Made by a program: the position numbers and the translations under genes | Assembly: GCA_947587115.1 (NCBI GenBank) | Contig: CANPXY010000044.1 | Span: 1 to 9,772 of the forward strand | Direction: 5' to 3' | Length of the DNA stretch: 9,772 nt | Source: an uncultured Bacilli bacterium | GTDB taxonomy: Bacteria; Bacillota_I; Bacilli_A; RF39; UBA660 | The notes under the pieces: model-generated | What the model saw: the letters and a program-made list of their open reading frames with translations, nothing else | What the model was told of the DNA's origin: nothing | Database searches by the model: none | Shown: in pieces, positions 1 through 5,661 of the stretch | Layout of the letters: each line of letters starts with the position of its first letter | How positions within the stretch are numbered: position 1 is the stretch's first letter

Positions 1-32
1 ATGAAAAGATTTTGCAAGAAACCATTAAATTC

Positions 33-54
33 CGTTAAAAGAGCTCTTTTAACG
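33..54. repeat. 22-bp perfect palindrome inside the tail sheath frame
   Basis: The two 11-bp arms, CGTTAAAAGAG and CTCTTTTAACG, are exact reverse complements with no spacer. The left arm carries the TAA (36-38) that interrupts the sheath frame. The symmetry stops exactly at 33 and 54, because base 32 (C) does not pair with base 55 (T). The lack of any U-tract or intergenic position argues against a terminator. It may be a real local feature of the gene, a scar of a rearrangement, or an assembly fault. Confidence 0.8.
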
Positions 55-698
55 TCAACTCATCTTACGGGCATCTTGACAGCGGTTGGAAATACATGTA
101 CGACAAGTACAATGATTGCAACAGGTGGGTTCCTCTTAACGGCGATATAGCGGGATTGTACGCTCAGACCGACATGAATAGCAATCAATGGACTGCGGCG
201 GCAGGATATTCCCGTGGGCAAGTCAAAGGTGTCATCAAACTTTCTTACTCGCCGGATAAAAGTCATCGAGATCAGCTTTATCCCAAACAGATCAACCCCG
301 TGGTGACATTTGCGGGAGAAGGAACGATCCTTTACGGCACAAAGAGCTTGCAAACCAAGACCAGTGCTTTTGATAGATTGCCTGTTAGACGTCTATTCAT
401 TTACATTGAAAAAGCTTTAGCCAATCAGTCCAAGTATTTGTTGTTTGAAAATAATACTCCAACTTTGAGAAAATATGCCTTGAACATGTTTGATACCGTC
501 TTGAAAGGTATTCAATCAGACGAGGGCATCTATTCTTACCAAGTCATTTGTGATGAGTCAAATAATACTCCTGAAGTTATTGATAATAATCAATTACTTG
601 CGGACATCTACATCAGACCTGTTAAAGTTATTGACTACATCAACCTTAACTTTATTTGCCTTGGCACGGGTGGTAGTTCTTTCACAGAAACCGTATAA
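39..698 (+). CDS. 18: Contractile tail sheath protein, C-terminal part (T4 gp18 family)
   Basis: This is the C-terminal part of the protein that forms the contractile outer tube of a myovirus tail. The open frame encodes features I recognise from T4 gp18: the YDKYND motif followed by NRWVPLNGDIAGLYAQTD, RDQLYPKQINPV, then VRRLFIYIEKAL, LFENN, the CDESNNTPEVID block, and IYIRPVKVIDYINLNF near the end. About 220 residues are visible, whereas T4 gp18 is roughly 660, so most of the gene lies left of the window or is missing. The same frame can be read back to base 3, but a TAA at 36-38 interrupts it. No ATG, GTG or TTG lies between that stop and the ATG at 96, and that ATG is inside the conserved motif, so it is not a natural family start. 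A strong terminator follows. The family assignment is firm; whether the gene is intact is uncertain. Confidence 0.93.
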   Translation, partial: KSSFNVNSSYGHLDSGWKYMYDKYNDCNRWVPLNGDIAGLYAQTDMNSNQWTAAAGYSRGQVKGVIKLSYSPDKSHRDQLYPKQINPVVTFAGEGTILYGTKSLQTKTSAFDRLPVRRLFIYIEKALANQSKYLLFENNTPTLRKYALNMFDTVLKGIQSDEGIYSYQVICDESNNTPEVIDNNQLLADIYIRPVKVIDYINLNFICLGTGGSSFTETV

Positions 699-721
699 AG
701 TCTTGTAGAGATTTTTCATTA

Positions 722-765
722 AAAAGCTCCTAGGGAAAATCCTAATTCCTAGGAGCTTTTCTTTT
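722..765 (+). terminator. Rho-independent terminator after tail sheath
   Basis: A 13-bp perfect stem (722-734 with 748-760, core GCTCCTAGG/CCTAGGAGC) encloses a 13-base loop and is followed by a T-rich run, TTTTCTTTT. It lies 24 bases after the sheath stop codon and should end the tail transcript before the exonuclease gene. Confidence 0.88.
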
Positions 766-776
766 ATCCATTTTTG

Positions 777-785
777 TGATACAAT
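777..785 (+). promoter_or_regulatory. Candidate extended -10 promoter for the exonuclease gene
   Basis: The sequence TGATACAAT fits the extended -10 form TGnTATAAT with one mismatch. It sits between the upstream terminator and the exonuclease start, about 37 bases before the ATG. No good -35 hexamer is seen at 16-18 bases upstream (TTTTCT is the nearest), as is common for extended -10 promoters. Position and motif support it, but it is only a match by eye. Confidence 0.45.
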
Positions 786-822
786 GCTTTTTAACAGTTA
801 AGAAAAAAGGAGATTTTTAAAA

Positions 823-1536
823 ATGGCATATCTCGATGTTGTTGTTGATATTGAAACCTTATCCACAAAACCTAATGCCCTCATTTTAAGCATTGGGGCA
901 ATTTACCGAGTTGACGGTAAGTTATATTCCTTTTTCGAAATTTTTGACAAAGACCATTACAAAGAATGGAAAGACGCCTTTGACATCAGCTTTGACTCGT
1001 TGGCTTTTTGGAATAGGCAAAACGGTGTTAACGATTACACTAAATTCTTAGACTGGAACAAAAGGAGAAACAAACTTTTTGAGTGCATCCGAAGTGATGA
1101 AGAAAACGCATTAGATGAAAAATATGCAGATGTCTTTGAAAGTACCCCTGGGGGGATTCAAAACGAGTCACTAGAAAGTATTGGAAAAGCTTTTATAGCT
1201 TTTATTAAACAATCTCAAAAAATTGCTAAAGAAGAAGGATTGGAATGGCGAATTTGGGGAAAGTCTCCCGAATTTGACTTGGGAATTTTAGAAAACTTTC
1301 TTAGGGCACTTGGTATTGTCGATGATGACGATGATTTTCACGCTCTTTGGACTTTTTGGCAAAAGCGAGATGTGAGAACTGTTGAAGAAGGAATTGGTGA
1401 AGTGCTTTTTGAAGTTGAGGAAAACGATGAATTAATGACTTTATTTGAAAAAAATAATATGACTACTCATTGCTCCATCTATGACGCTTATACCGAGTTA
1501 CTAATGGTCGAACACTGGAGGCAAAAAACTAGATAA
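823..1536 (+). CDS. dexA: DexA-like DEDDh 3'-5' exonuclease
   Basis: This encodes a 237-residue 3'-5' exonuclease of the DnaQ-like DEDD superfamily, close in length and layout to T4 DexA (227 residues). The metal-binding residues can be placed: D9 and E11 in VDIETL (Exo I), D152 in SPEFDLGIL (Exo II), and H216 with D221 in HCSIYDAY (Exo III), which makes it the DEDDh type. The segment FWQKRDVRT (179-186) closely resembles FWNQRDIRT of T4 DexA, which points to that family rather than to polymerase proofreading subunits. The start is supported by AAGGAGA at 807-813 with a 9-base spacer. The gene is flanked by terminators on both sides, so it is probably transcribed alone. DexA acts on single-stranded DNA; related enzymes such as RNase T act on RNA, so the substrate here is not certain. 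Its place next to the tail sheath is unlike T4, where dexA is in an early region. Confidence 0.9.
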   Translation: MAYLDVVVDIETLSTKPNALILSIGAIYRVDGKLYSFFEIFDKDHYKEWKDAFDISFDSLAFWNRQNGVNDYTKFLDWNKRRNKLFECIRSDEENALDEKYADVFESTPGGIQNESLESIGKAFIAFIKQSQKIAKEEGLEWRIWGKSPEFDLGILENFLRALGIVDDDDDFHALWTFWQKRDVRTVEEGIGEVLFEVEENDELMTLFEKNNMTTHCSIYDAYTELLMVEHWRQKTR

Positions 1537-1567
1537 AGAATTACTTTCTAACTTTCTAATCTCCTTT

Positions 1568-1619
1568 ACACCCTTTGGCTTAAATAACACTTTTAAGAAC
1601 CAAAGGGTGTTTTCCTTTT
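1568..1619 (+). terminator. Rho-independent terminator after the exonuclease gene
   Basis: The outer stem ACACCCTTTGG (1568-1578) pairs perfectly with CCAAAGGGTGT (1600-1610). An inner stem CTTAAA/TTTAAG (1579-1584 with 1592-1597) continues it, with two unpaired bases on the right arm. The T-rich tract TTTTCCTTTTT follows. The hairpin ends only 16 bases before the next start codon, with the T-tract in between, so it separates the exonuclease from the 562-residue gene or acts as a leaky attenuator for it. Confidence 0.85.
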
Positions 1620-1626
1620 TACGTCA

Positions 1627-3315
1627 ATGAATTTCAAAAATTTTCTTTATCTTAATGAGGAATCCATGTTTTCTATCGGAGACATGGATAAAACAAAGCA
1701 TAATACAAGTTATTACTATCCTATACAAGTGATCAATGATCTTTTGGATAATAAACCCGTCTATTACATTCAGAAAAAAGGTGGGGAAAAGAAACGTTTT
1801 GAGGAAAAAGACATCAATAAAGAAAAACTTAGAAAATTCTTGCAAGAACTTAAAGACGGCGACTTTGAAAAAGAAGTTGAAAAACGTAGGGAAACTGATC
1901 CCAAAATAAAAGGAAAATCAAAAACGGAAATTCCCGACAACAAGGTTCGGCAAAAAGTATTAGTCAGTAAATTTAACGATTGTATCAATATCGCAGGGAG
2001 TGCTTCTACAAACAAATTTTCTTGGATTTGCAAGCAACCTTATTCTGAGGGCTATAAAGCCCAAGATGGAAATTCCGACAGCATTATCAATCAAGAAACC
2101 AAAGACATAGGGACTGAACTTTTGGTTATTCTTCAATTAGATAGAATGATCGAAAAAGGCTCAGGAGATATTGATGAAAAAATTCCCGTCAATTATCGAC
2201 ACTCAAAACGGGTAGTAGTTTCTAACGAGTCTTACTTTAAGATGGCTAAAGCTATTGCCGAAAGTACCGATCCCAAATTTGCCAAATGGCGGTATTCAGC
2301 TTTCTCAAATGCTAAAGGAATCTACAAGTACTTTAAAGGAAGTGGCAACAAAGACTTGAAAGAATACAAAATGCACTTTAGAGATAGTGTAATGGAGGGA
2401 ATTCGCAAAAAAGGAAGTGCCCTAGCGTCCGAAAAAGGCGGAAAAATTACTGAGGACAGGTGGTGTCCAGGAGATTTTTATTTTGTTAAAAACGGCGTAA
2501 GAATTCCCACAGATATAAACGATTTGACTCTTTTTAATCAATGGGTCAGTGAAAACACTTTACCAATTTCCCTAAAGCAAGACAGCACCGCCACAATTGG
2601 TGCATTGACGCTTTCAAAAATGGAAAAAGAAGGGGAAACTGATTCGGACGCCTTGATTAATTTTGGTTCTGATTGGAAATTCGCCATCAAAGAGCTTAAA
2701 AAAGGTATTGATAAGGCTCAAAATAGTTTTTTAAAGAATATCACCGTTTTTACTGAAAACGCTGGCAATCTTGTTTGGCGACTGATCAAGTACAACGAAT
2801 ATTGTGTGGAAAATAATCTTGCGGTTACGGAAAAAGGTGCTATTGAATTTATCCGAGACGAAAAAGACGGCGAAAAATACGCACAGCTTTTTAGAACTAA
2901 AATCCAAAATAGCGGGTTTTGTAGTACCATGGGTAATTTAGGACGTTTTTTGACGCAAAAACTTAGAGACTTTCCCACAAAAAGAGCATTTACCAGTGAA
3001 TTGGCAACCGAGTACTATAGATGTATATCAAGTACAACTAATAACCCCACTTATTATCTTGCGGTTGGCGGAAAACCGAATTTCAAAAATCCCGAAAAGT
3101 CGATTCCCGCAAGAATCAAAGTTTCTTACGGAAATTCTTTTGACTTTAATCTAAAAAGATTTTTAGTTCAAATGGATGGATCGGCAAGACCGAAATTTGA
3201 ACTTGAAGTAATTGATGAAAATAGCGGTAAAAAATTCGGAGTCGAATTAGTCATCAGAAATCGAGACGGAAAAAGAAAAGTGCCCGATATGCAGGCGTAT
3301 CACGTCTACAAATAA
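1627..3315 (+). CDS. Phage protein of unknown function, 562 residues
   Basis: I do not recognise a named family. The N-terminus, MNFKNFLYLNEE, resembles the short FxxFLxE opening common in marine T4-like phage proteins, which supports the start at 1627 although no Shine-Dalgarno site precedes it. An alternative start is the ATG at 1666, preceded by GAGG with a short spacer. Residues 50-110 are highly charged and probably helical or disordered. Residues 279-283 read WCPGD, followed about 30 residues later by ISLK (314-317). I recall unannotated T4-like phage proteins sharing this pair (W-P-G-D, then ISLKK). The spacing of an acidic residue from an x-L-K strand is reminiscent of a PD-(D/E)XK nuclease core, but this is inference. 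No signal peptide or membrane segment is apparent. The gene stands between two terminators, so it appears to be its own unit. It is real by length and codon continuity; the function is open. Confidence 0.85.
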   Translation: MNFKNFLYLNEESMFSIGDMDKTKHNTSYYYPIQVINDLLDNKPVYYIQKKGGEKKRFEEKDINKEKLRKFLQELKDGDFEKEVEKRRETDPKIKGKSKTEIPDNKVRQKVLVSKFNDCINIAGSASTNKFSWICKQPYSEGYKAQDGNSDSIINQETKDIGTELLVILQLDRMIEKGSGDIDEKIPVNYRHSKRVVVSNESYFKMAKAIAESTDPKFAKWRYSAFSNAKGIYKYFKGSGNKDLKEYKMHFRDSVMEGIRKKGSALASEKGGKITEDRWCPGDFYFVKNGVRIPTDINDLTLFNQWVSENTLPISLKQDSTATIGALTLSKMEKEGETDSDALINFGSDWKFAIKELKKGIDKAQNSFLKNITVFTENAGNLVWRLIKYNEYCVENNLAVTEKGAIEFIRDEKDGEKYAQLFRTKIQNSGFCSTMGNLGRFLTQKLRDFPTKRAFTSELATEYYRCISSTTNNPTYYLAVGGKPNFKNPEKSIPARIKVSYGNSFDFNLKRFLVQMDGSARPKFELEVIDENSGKKFGVELVIRNRDGKRKVPDMQAYHVYK

Positions 3316-3491
3316 AAGAAAATGGCGGAATATCCGCCATTTTTATTCTCATCGTAGAACCTCTTTTTATGCTTTTCCCGTCTAAAAATCTCTTTGGTTC
3401 TATCTTTTTCAACTTTCGGGGAAAATAATCCCCTATGATCTCTCAAGACCTTTACCGTCCAATTTCGGGTTTTTACTTTTCCTTTAATCAT
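3306..3491 (-). CDS. Small very basic phage protein, 61 residues
   Basis: The product is rich in Lys and Arg: an N-terminal KGKVKTRNWTVKVL segment, then a KDRTKEIFRREKHKKRF segment around residues 29-45. That pattern resembles small basic proteins found in many T4-like phages (an RN.. start, then F..KV..D..K..RK.KHK), although I cannot name the family. The ATG at 3491 is preceded by AGAGAG at 3500-3505 (8-base spacer) and by an extended -10 sequence at 3510-3518. Its end runs through the bidirectional terminator and overlaps the last codons of the facing 562-residue gene, which is unusual and lowers confidence. The high charge suggests nucleic-acid binding. It follows the DUF2828 gene on the same strand, with that gene's terminator between them. 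Confidence 0.55.
   Translation of the reverse strand: MIKGKVKTRNWTVKVLRDHRGLFSPKVEKDRTKEIFRREKHKKRFYDENKNGGYSAIFFYL
3319..3346. terminator. Bidirectional terminator between the 562-residue gene and the small basic gene
   Basis: An 11-bp perfect stem (AAAATGGCGGA 3319-3329 with TCCGCCATTTT 3333-3343) has a 3-base loop. It has a T-run on the plus-strand side and an A-rich stretch (AATAAAAGAAAA) on the left that becomes a U-tract on the minus strand. It can therefore serve both converging genes. On the minus strand it lies within the last codons of the small basic protein. Confidence 0.82.
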
Positions 3492-3509
3492 TTTATCATC
3501 TCTCTTTCA

Positions 3510-3518
3510 ACTATATCA
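3510..3518 (-). promoter_or_regulatory. Candidate extended -10 promoter for the small basic gene
   Basis: Read on the minus strand the sequence is TGATATAGT, one mismatch from the extended -10 consensus TGnTATAAT. It lies just downstream of the DUF2828 terminator and about 20 bases before the ATG at 3491. No convincing -35 hexamer is present at the usual distance. Confidence 0.4.
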
Positions 3519-3548
3519 TTTTAGAAAAATTGTATTTTACCATAAAAT

Positions 3549-3582
3549 GCATAAAAGTAAACCCCAGGATTTCCCTGGGGGT
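3549..3582 (-). terminator. Rho-independent terminator after the DUF2828 gene
   Basis: On the minus strand CCCCAGG (3580-3574) pairs with CCTGGGG (3568-3562) around a 5-base loop, and TTTACTTTTAT follows. It begins 13 bases after the stop codon at 3595, so the minus-strand transcript of the Ro60-like gene ends here. Confidence 0.82.
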
Positions 3583-3594
3583 GTTAATTACAAT

Positions 3595-5229
3595 CTATCT
3601 ATTTTTAAAAGGTTTTCTAAAAGATTTCTTTCCTTTTCTTTCTTTAGTTGCTTTTCTAAAAGGTTTTTGATCGGAAGGAGCATTTTTAACCGCATCTCCA
3701 ATTGCTTTATAGCGATCTTTTCCAATTTCTTTTAACAAAGCTTTCTCAGGATTAATTTCCCCATTCATGATCATGGAAATTAAATTGGTTGAAAAACCAC
3801 TCATCAAAACCAATCCCAATTCATTTTTAAGCATAGGAATGGTTTGATTTGCTGATTCCCCTTTAAAAAGATTCCAAAAGACCAATTTGGGAAGTTTGTA
3901 GCCGTAGTCAGCGTATTTTTGAGAAATTGTCTTAAAAAGACTCTCGTCATACGGGTTAGTCAACGCATTATCAAATTGCATGTCTGAAATAACGACAATC
4001 ATGCTCGGAATTTCTTTTTGATTGGCTTTTTCCTCAAGTGCGGTTTTTAATACCAAGTCAAAAACTTTTTCAATATTGGTATTTTGAATTTCATCGTGAC
4101 GGTTACATTCTTTAATTTTATCGACTAGGGTATCATCATCTTTAAATTGCACTAAACTCGGATTTTCTGAAAAAGTGATAAAAGTGTTTTTAAAAACACC
4201 CGTATTTCTTTCCGCCAAGAAAATGGCTAAAGCAGTTGCCACGTCAAGATTCGTGGTTGATCCATTTACGTGAGCATATTCCATCGAACCACTTCCATCT
4301 CGCACGACTAAGCAATTTCCCCCTAATGATGGTTGATTTTTAAGATTTTTCCAAAGATCTTCTAAAGTTTGGTAATTTTCATCTTCTTCTAAAGACGAAT
4401 TCGCATAGTCTTTAATCTTACTGATGATTTCATGCGGGTAAAGCACGCTTGCGTTGATCTTGGTTTCCCCTTTGACTAAGAGACTTAAAAATTCCGTGCG
4501 TCTTTTTTTATCGTGCCGTAAAAAAGCCTCTGAATAAAGTAAATTTGCACGTGAGGGGACTTTCGAGTAGTCAATTTCCGAAAACTCTTTGGCACACATT
4601 TTTCTTTCTACCACGTCAAGATGTGAGCGTAAATTTGAGAGAATTTTTCGATAACTTGCCTTATCAATACCCATTGCACGGATAATTTTAAGAGCACTTC
4701 TTTGTGTTTCTTTAGAAGAGGCGTTAATCGAGGGCATCCACTTGGCTAAAAGACTTACCTCGCTTGCTTTATCAGGGTTTTGTGCTTTCCGCACATCGTC
4801 TAAAAGTTTCGTGGTAACATAACCAATCACCGTCTTTTCCCACGGGGTGTTAAAAAGAGCGAAAAGATCATCAAAGCGACCATATTCTCCAATCAAGGGA
4901 ATTATGTTTTTAATCCAAAGCCTTTTGGTTGATCCTTTAGCCAAATGCTTTAAAGCTACTCGGAAAACTCTTCTTTCCCCAAGCCCTTCTCGAATATCAC
5001 GAATATAAAACAAAAATTGAATGGCTAATGCTCTATTTTCTTTATAGCAATGCCAAAAGTCATCAGCAATTTTCTTATCATCAGCGTCTCGATATGACGC
5101 AATGTTGTAGAGAAAATCTAAAAAAGGATTAAAAGAACTCTTATACCCAATTGCCTCGTTTTCTGTTACTGATTGGTTATAGTTTTCTTTTAACACATTG
5201 GTCATAGCTTTAACAAAGTGTTTTTCCAC
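3595..5229 (-). CDS. DUF2828 family protein: TROVE-like RNA-binding module plus von Willebrand A domain
   Basis: This 544-residue protein has the layout of DUF2828, a family related to the Ro60/Rsr RNA-binding proteins. Numbered from the GTG at 5229, residues about 25-275 form a helical TROVE-like region with landmarks IRDIREGLGERR (near 76-87), LLAKWMPSINASSKET (160-175), VVERKMCAKE (206-215) and DYSKVPSRA (220-228). Residues about 303-490 form the vWA fold. Its MIDAS metal site is D311-x-S313-x-S315 in DGSGSM, with T384 and D416 (ISDMQFD) as the other ligands, followed by KLPKLVFWN. The last 25 residues are strongly basic and could contact RNA. In the Ro60 family, known members bind noncoding Y RNAs and structured or defective RNA. 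A longer frame from a TTG at 5247 is unlikely, because that codon abuts the ribosome site AGGAGAGG (5237-5244), which lies 7 bases before the GTG. The gene has its own consensus promoter and terminator and opposes the flanking structural genes, as expected of an acquired cassette. Family assignment is confident; the role in phage growth is unknown. Confidence 0.92.
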   Translation of the reverse strand: MEKHFVKAMTNVLKENYNQSVTENEAIGYKSSFNPFLDFLYNIASYRDADDKKIADDFWHCYKENRALAIQFLFYIRDIREGLGERRVFRVALKHLAKGSTKRLWIKNIIPLIGEYGRFDDLFALFNTPWEKTVIGYVTTKLLDDVRKAQNPDKASEVSLLAKWMPSINASSKETQRSALKIIRAMGIDKASYRKILSNLRSHLDVVERKMCAKEFSEIDYSKVPSRANLLYSEAFLRHDKKRRTEFLSLLVKGETKINASVLYPHEIISKIKDYANSSLEEDENYQTLEDLWKNLKNQPSLGGNCLVVRDGSGSMEYAHVNGSTTNLDVATALAIFLAERNTGVFKNTFITFSENPSLVQFKDDDTLVDKIKECNRHDEIQNTNIEKVFDLVLKTALEEKANQKEIPSMIVVISDMQFDNALTNPYDESLFKTISQKYADYGYKLPKLVFWNLFKGESANQTIPMLKNELGLVLMSGFSTNLISMIMNGEINPEKALLKEIGKDRYKAIGDAVKNAPSDQKPFRKATKERKGKKSFRKPFKNR

Positions 5230-5266
5230 TTTTATACCTCTCCTCAAATAAAAAATATAAAATTAA

Positions 5267-5296
5267 ATTATAAGCGATTTTACCGACTTTTGTCAA
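5267..5296 (-). promoter_or_regulatory. Consensus sigma70/sigmaA promoter for the DUF2828 gene
   Basis: On the minus strand a perfect TTGACA (5296-5291) is followed after 18 bases by a perfect TATAAT (5272-5267). This predicts a transcript start near 5260 and a leader of about 30 bases carrying AGGAGAGG before the GTG. An A/T-rich stretch surrounds the -10. The match implies strong expression by unmodified host RNA polymerase. Confidence 0.88.
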
Positions 5297-5371
5297 GTTC
5301 TTTCATTAAGTATTTTATTACGCCTTAGGAAAAGCGGTTTAAACACCGAAAGAAGGAATATTAAGCAATTC

Positions 5372-5650
5372 ATGTCAGCGAGTCAATTTGTCAGTTTTTT
5401 AGATTTTACCGAGCGGGAAAACCGTAAAAATTTCTTTACTCAATATGGACAATTGATTGTGGAGTCCTTGGAAACATTTTTGCCCACAATTTCTGAAGAC
5501 GTCTGTGCTGGCGTGATGAACGACGTGTGGATAGACGCCAAGGCGGGAATTGTGGCACAATACAAAGCCAAGGATATTTTGGAAAGTGTTTCACAGTCGC
5601 CCACACTTTTGAATTATCTTCAAAAAATAAAAAACCATAAAGCCCGATAG
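5372..5650 (+). CDS. Small phage protein upstream of the portal gene, 92 residues
   Basis: I do not recognise this family. It encodes a mostly helical, hydrophilic protein (about residues 13-35 and 55-88), with no signal peptide or membrane segment. Its stop codon is 11 bases before the portal ATG, and the portal's ribosome site AGGA (5649-5652) overlaps that stop, so the two are co-transcribed and probably translationally coupled. The ATG at 5372 is preceded by AGAAGGA at 5351-5357, but 14 bases is a long spacer. No better start codon lies between. In T4 the tail tube gene (19) directly precedes the portal. This product is far shorter than gp19 (163 residues) and shows no tube-protein features I can see, so it is a different gene. 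Confidence 0.75.
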   Translation: MSASQFVSFLDFTERENRKNFFTQYGQLIVESLETFLPTISEDVCAGVMNDVWIDAKAGIVAQYKAKDILESVSQSPTLLNYLQKIKNHKAR

Positions 5651-5661
5651 GATTAAGTGCA

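Noticed and set aside
36..38. Reassigned TAA codon (alternative genetic code)
   Set aside because: TAA ends the frames at 698, 1536, 3315 and 8971, and no other gene here has an in-frame TAA inside a conserved region.
1..86. Palindrome explained as a simple fold-back assembly artefact
   Set aside because: Bases 1-32 are not the reverse complement of 55-86; the symmetry is limited to 33-54. Other assembly faults remain possible.
60..353. Minus-strand open frame opposite the sheath gene
   Set aside because: It lies wholly within the conserved sheath coding sequence, with no ribosome site or family resemblance.
1624..2978. Minus-strand frames opposite the 562-residue gene (1624-1845, 1770-2033, 2718-2978)
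   Set aside because: Phe/Ser/Leu-rich translations typical of the reverse of Lys/Glu-rich coding; no ribosome sites.
5230..5247. TTG at 5247 as start of the DUF2828 gene
   Set aside because: The TTG abuts and its next codons overlap the ribosome site AGGAGAGG (5237-5244), which is ideally spaced from the GTG at 5229.
5334..5348. CGGTTTAAACACCG as a hairpin or operator before the 92-residue gene
   Set aside because: Only a 4-bp stem and no repeated copy, so it is compatible with chance.
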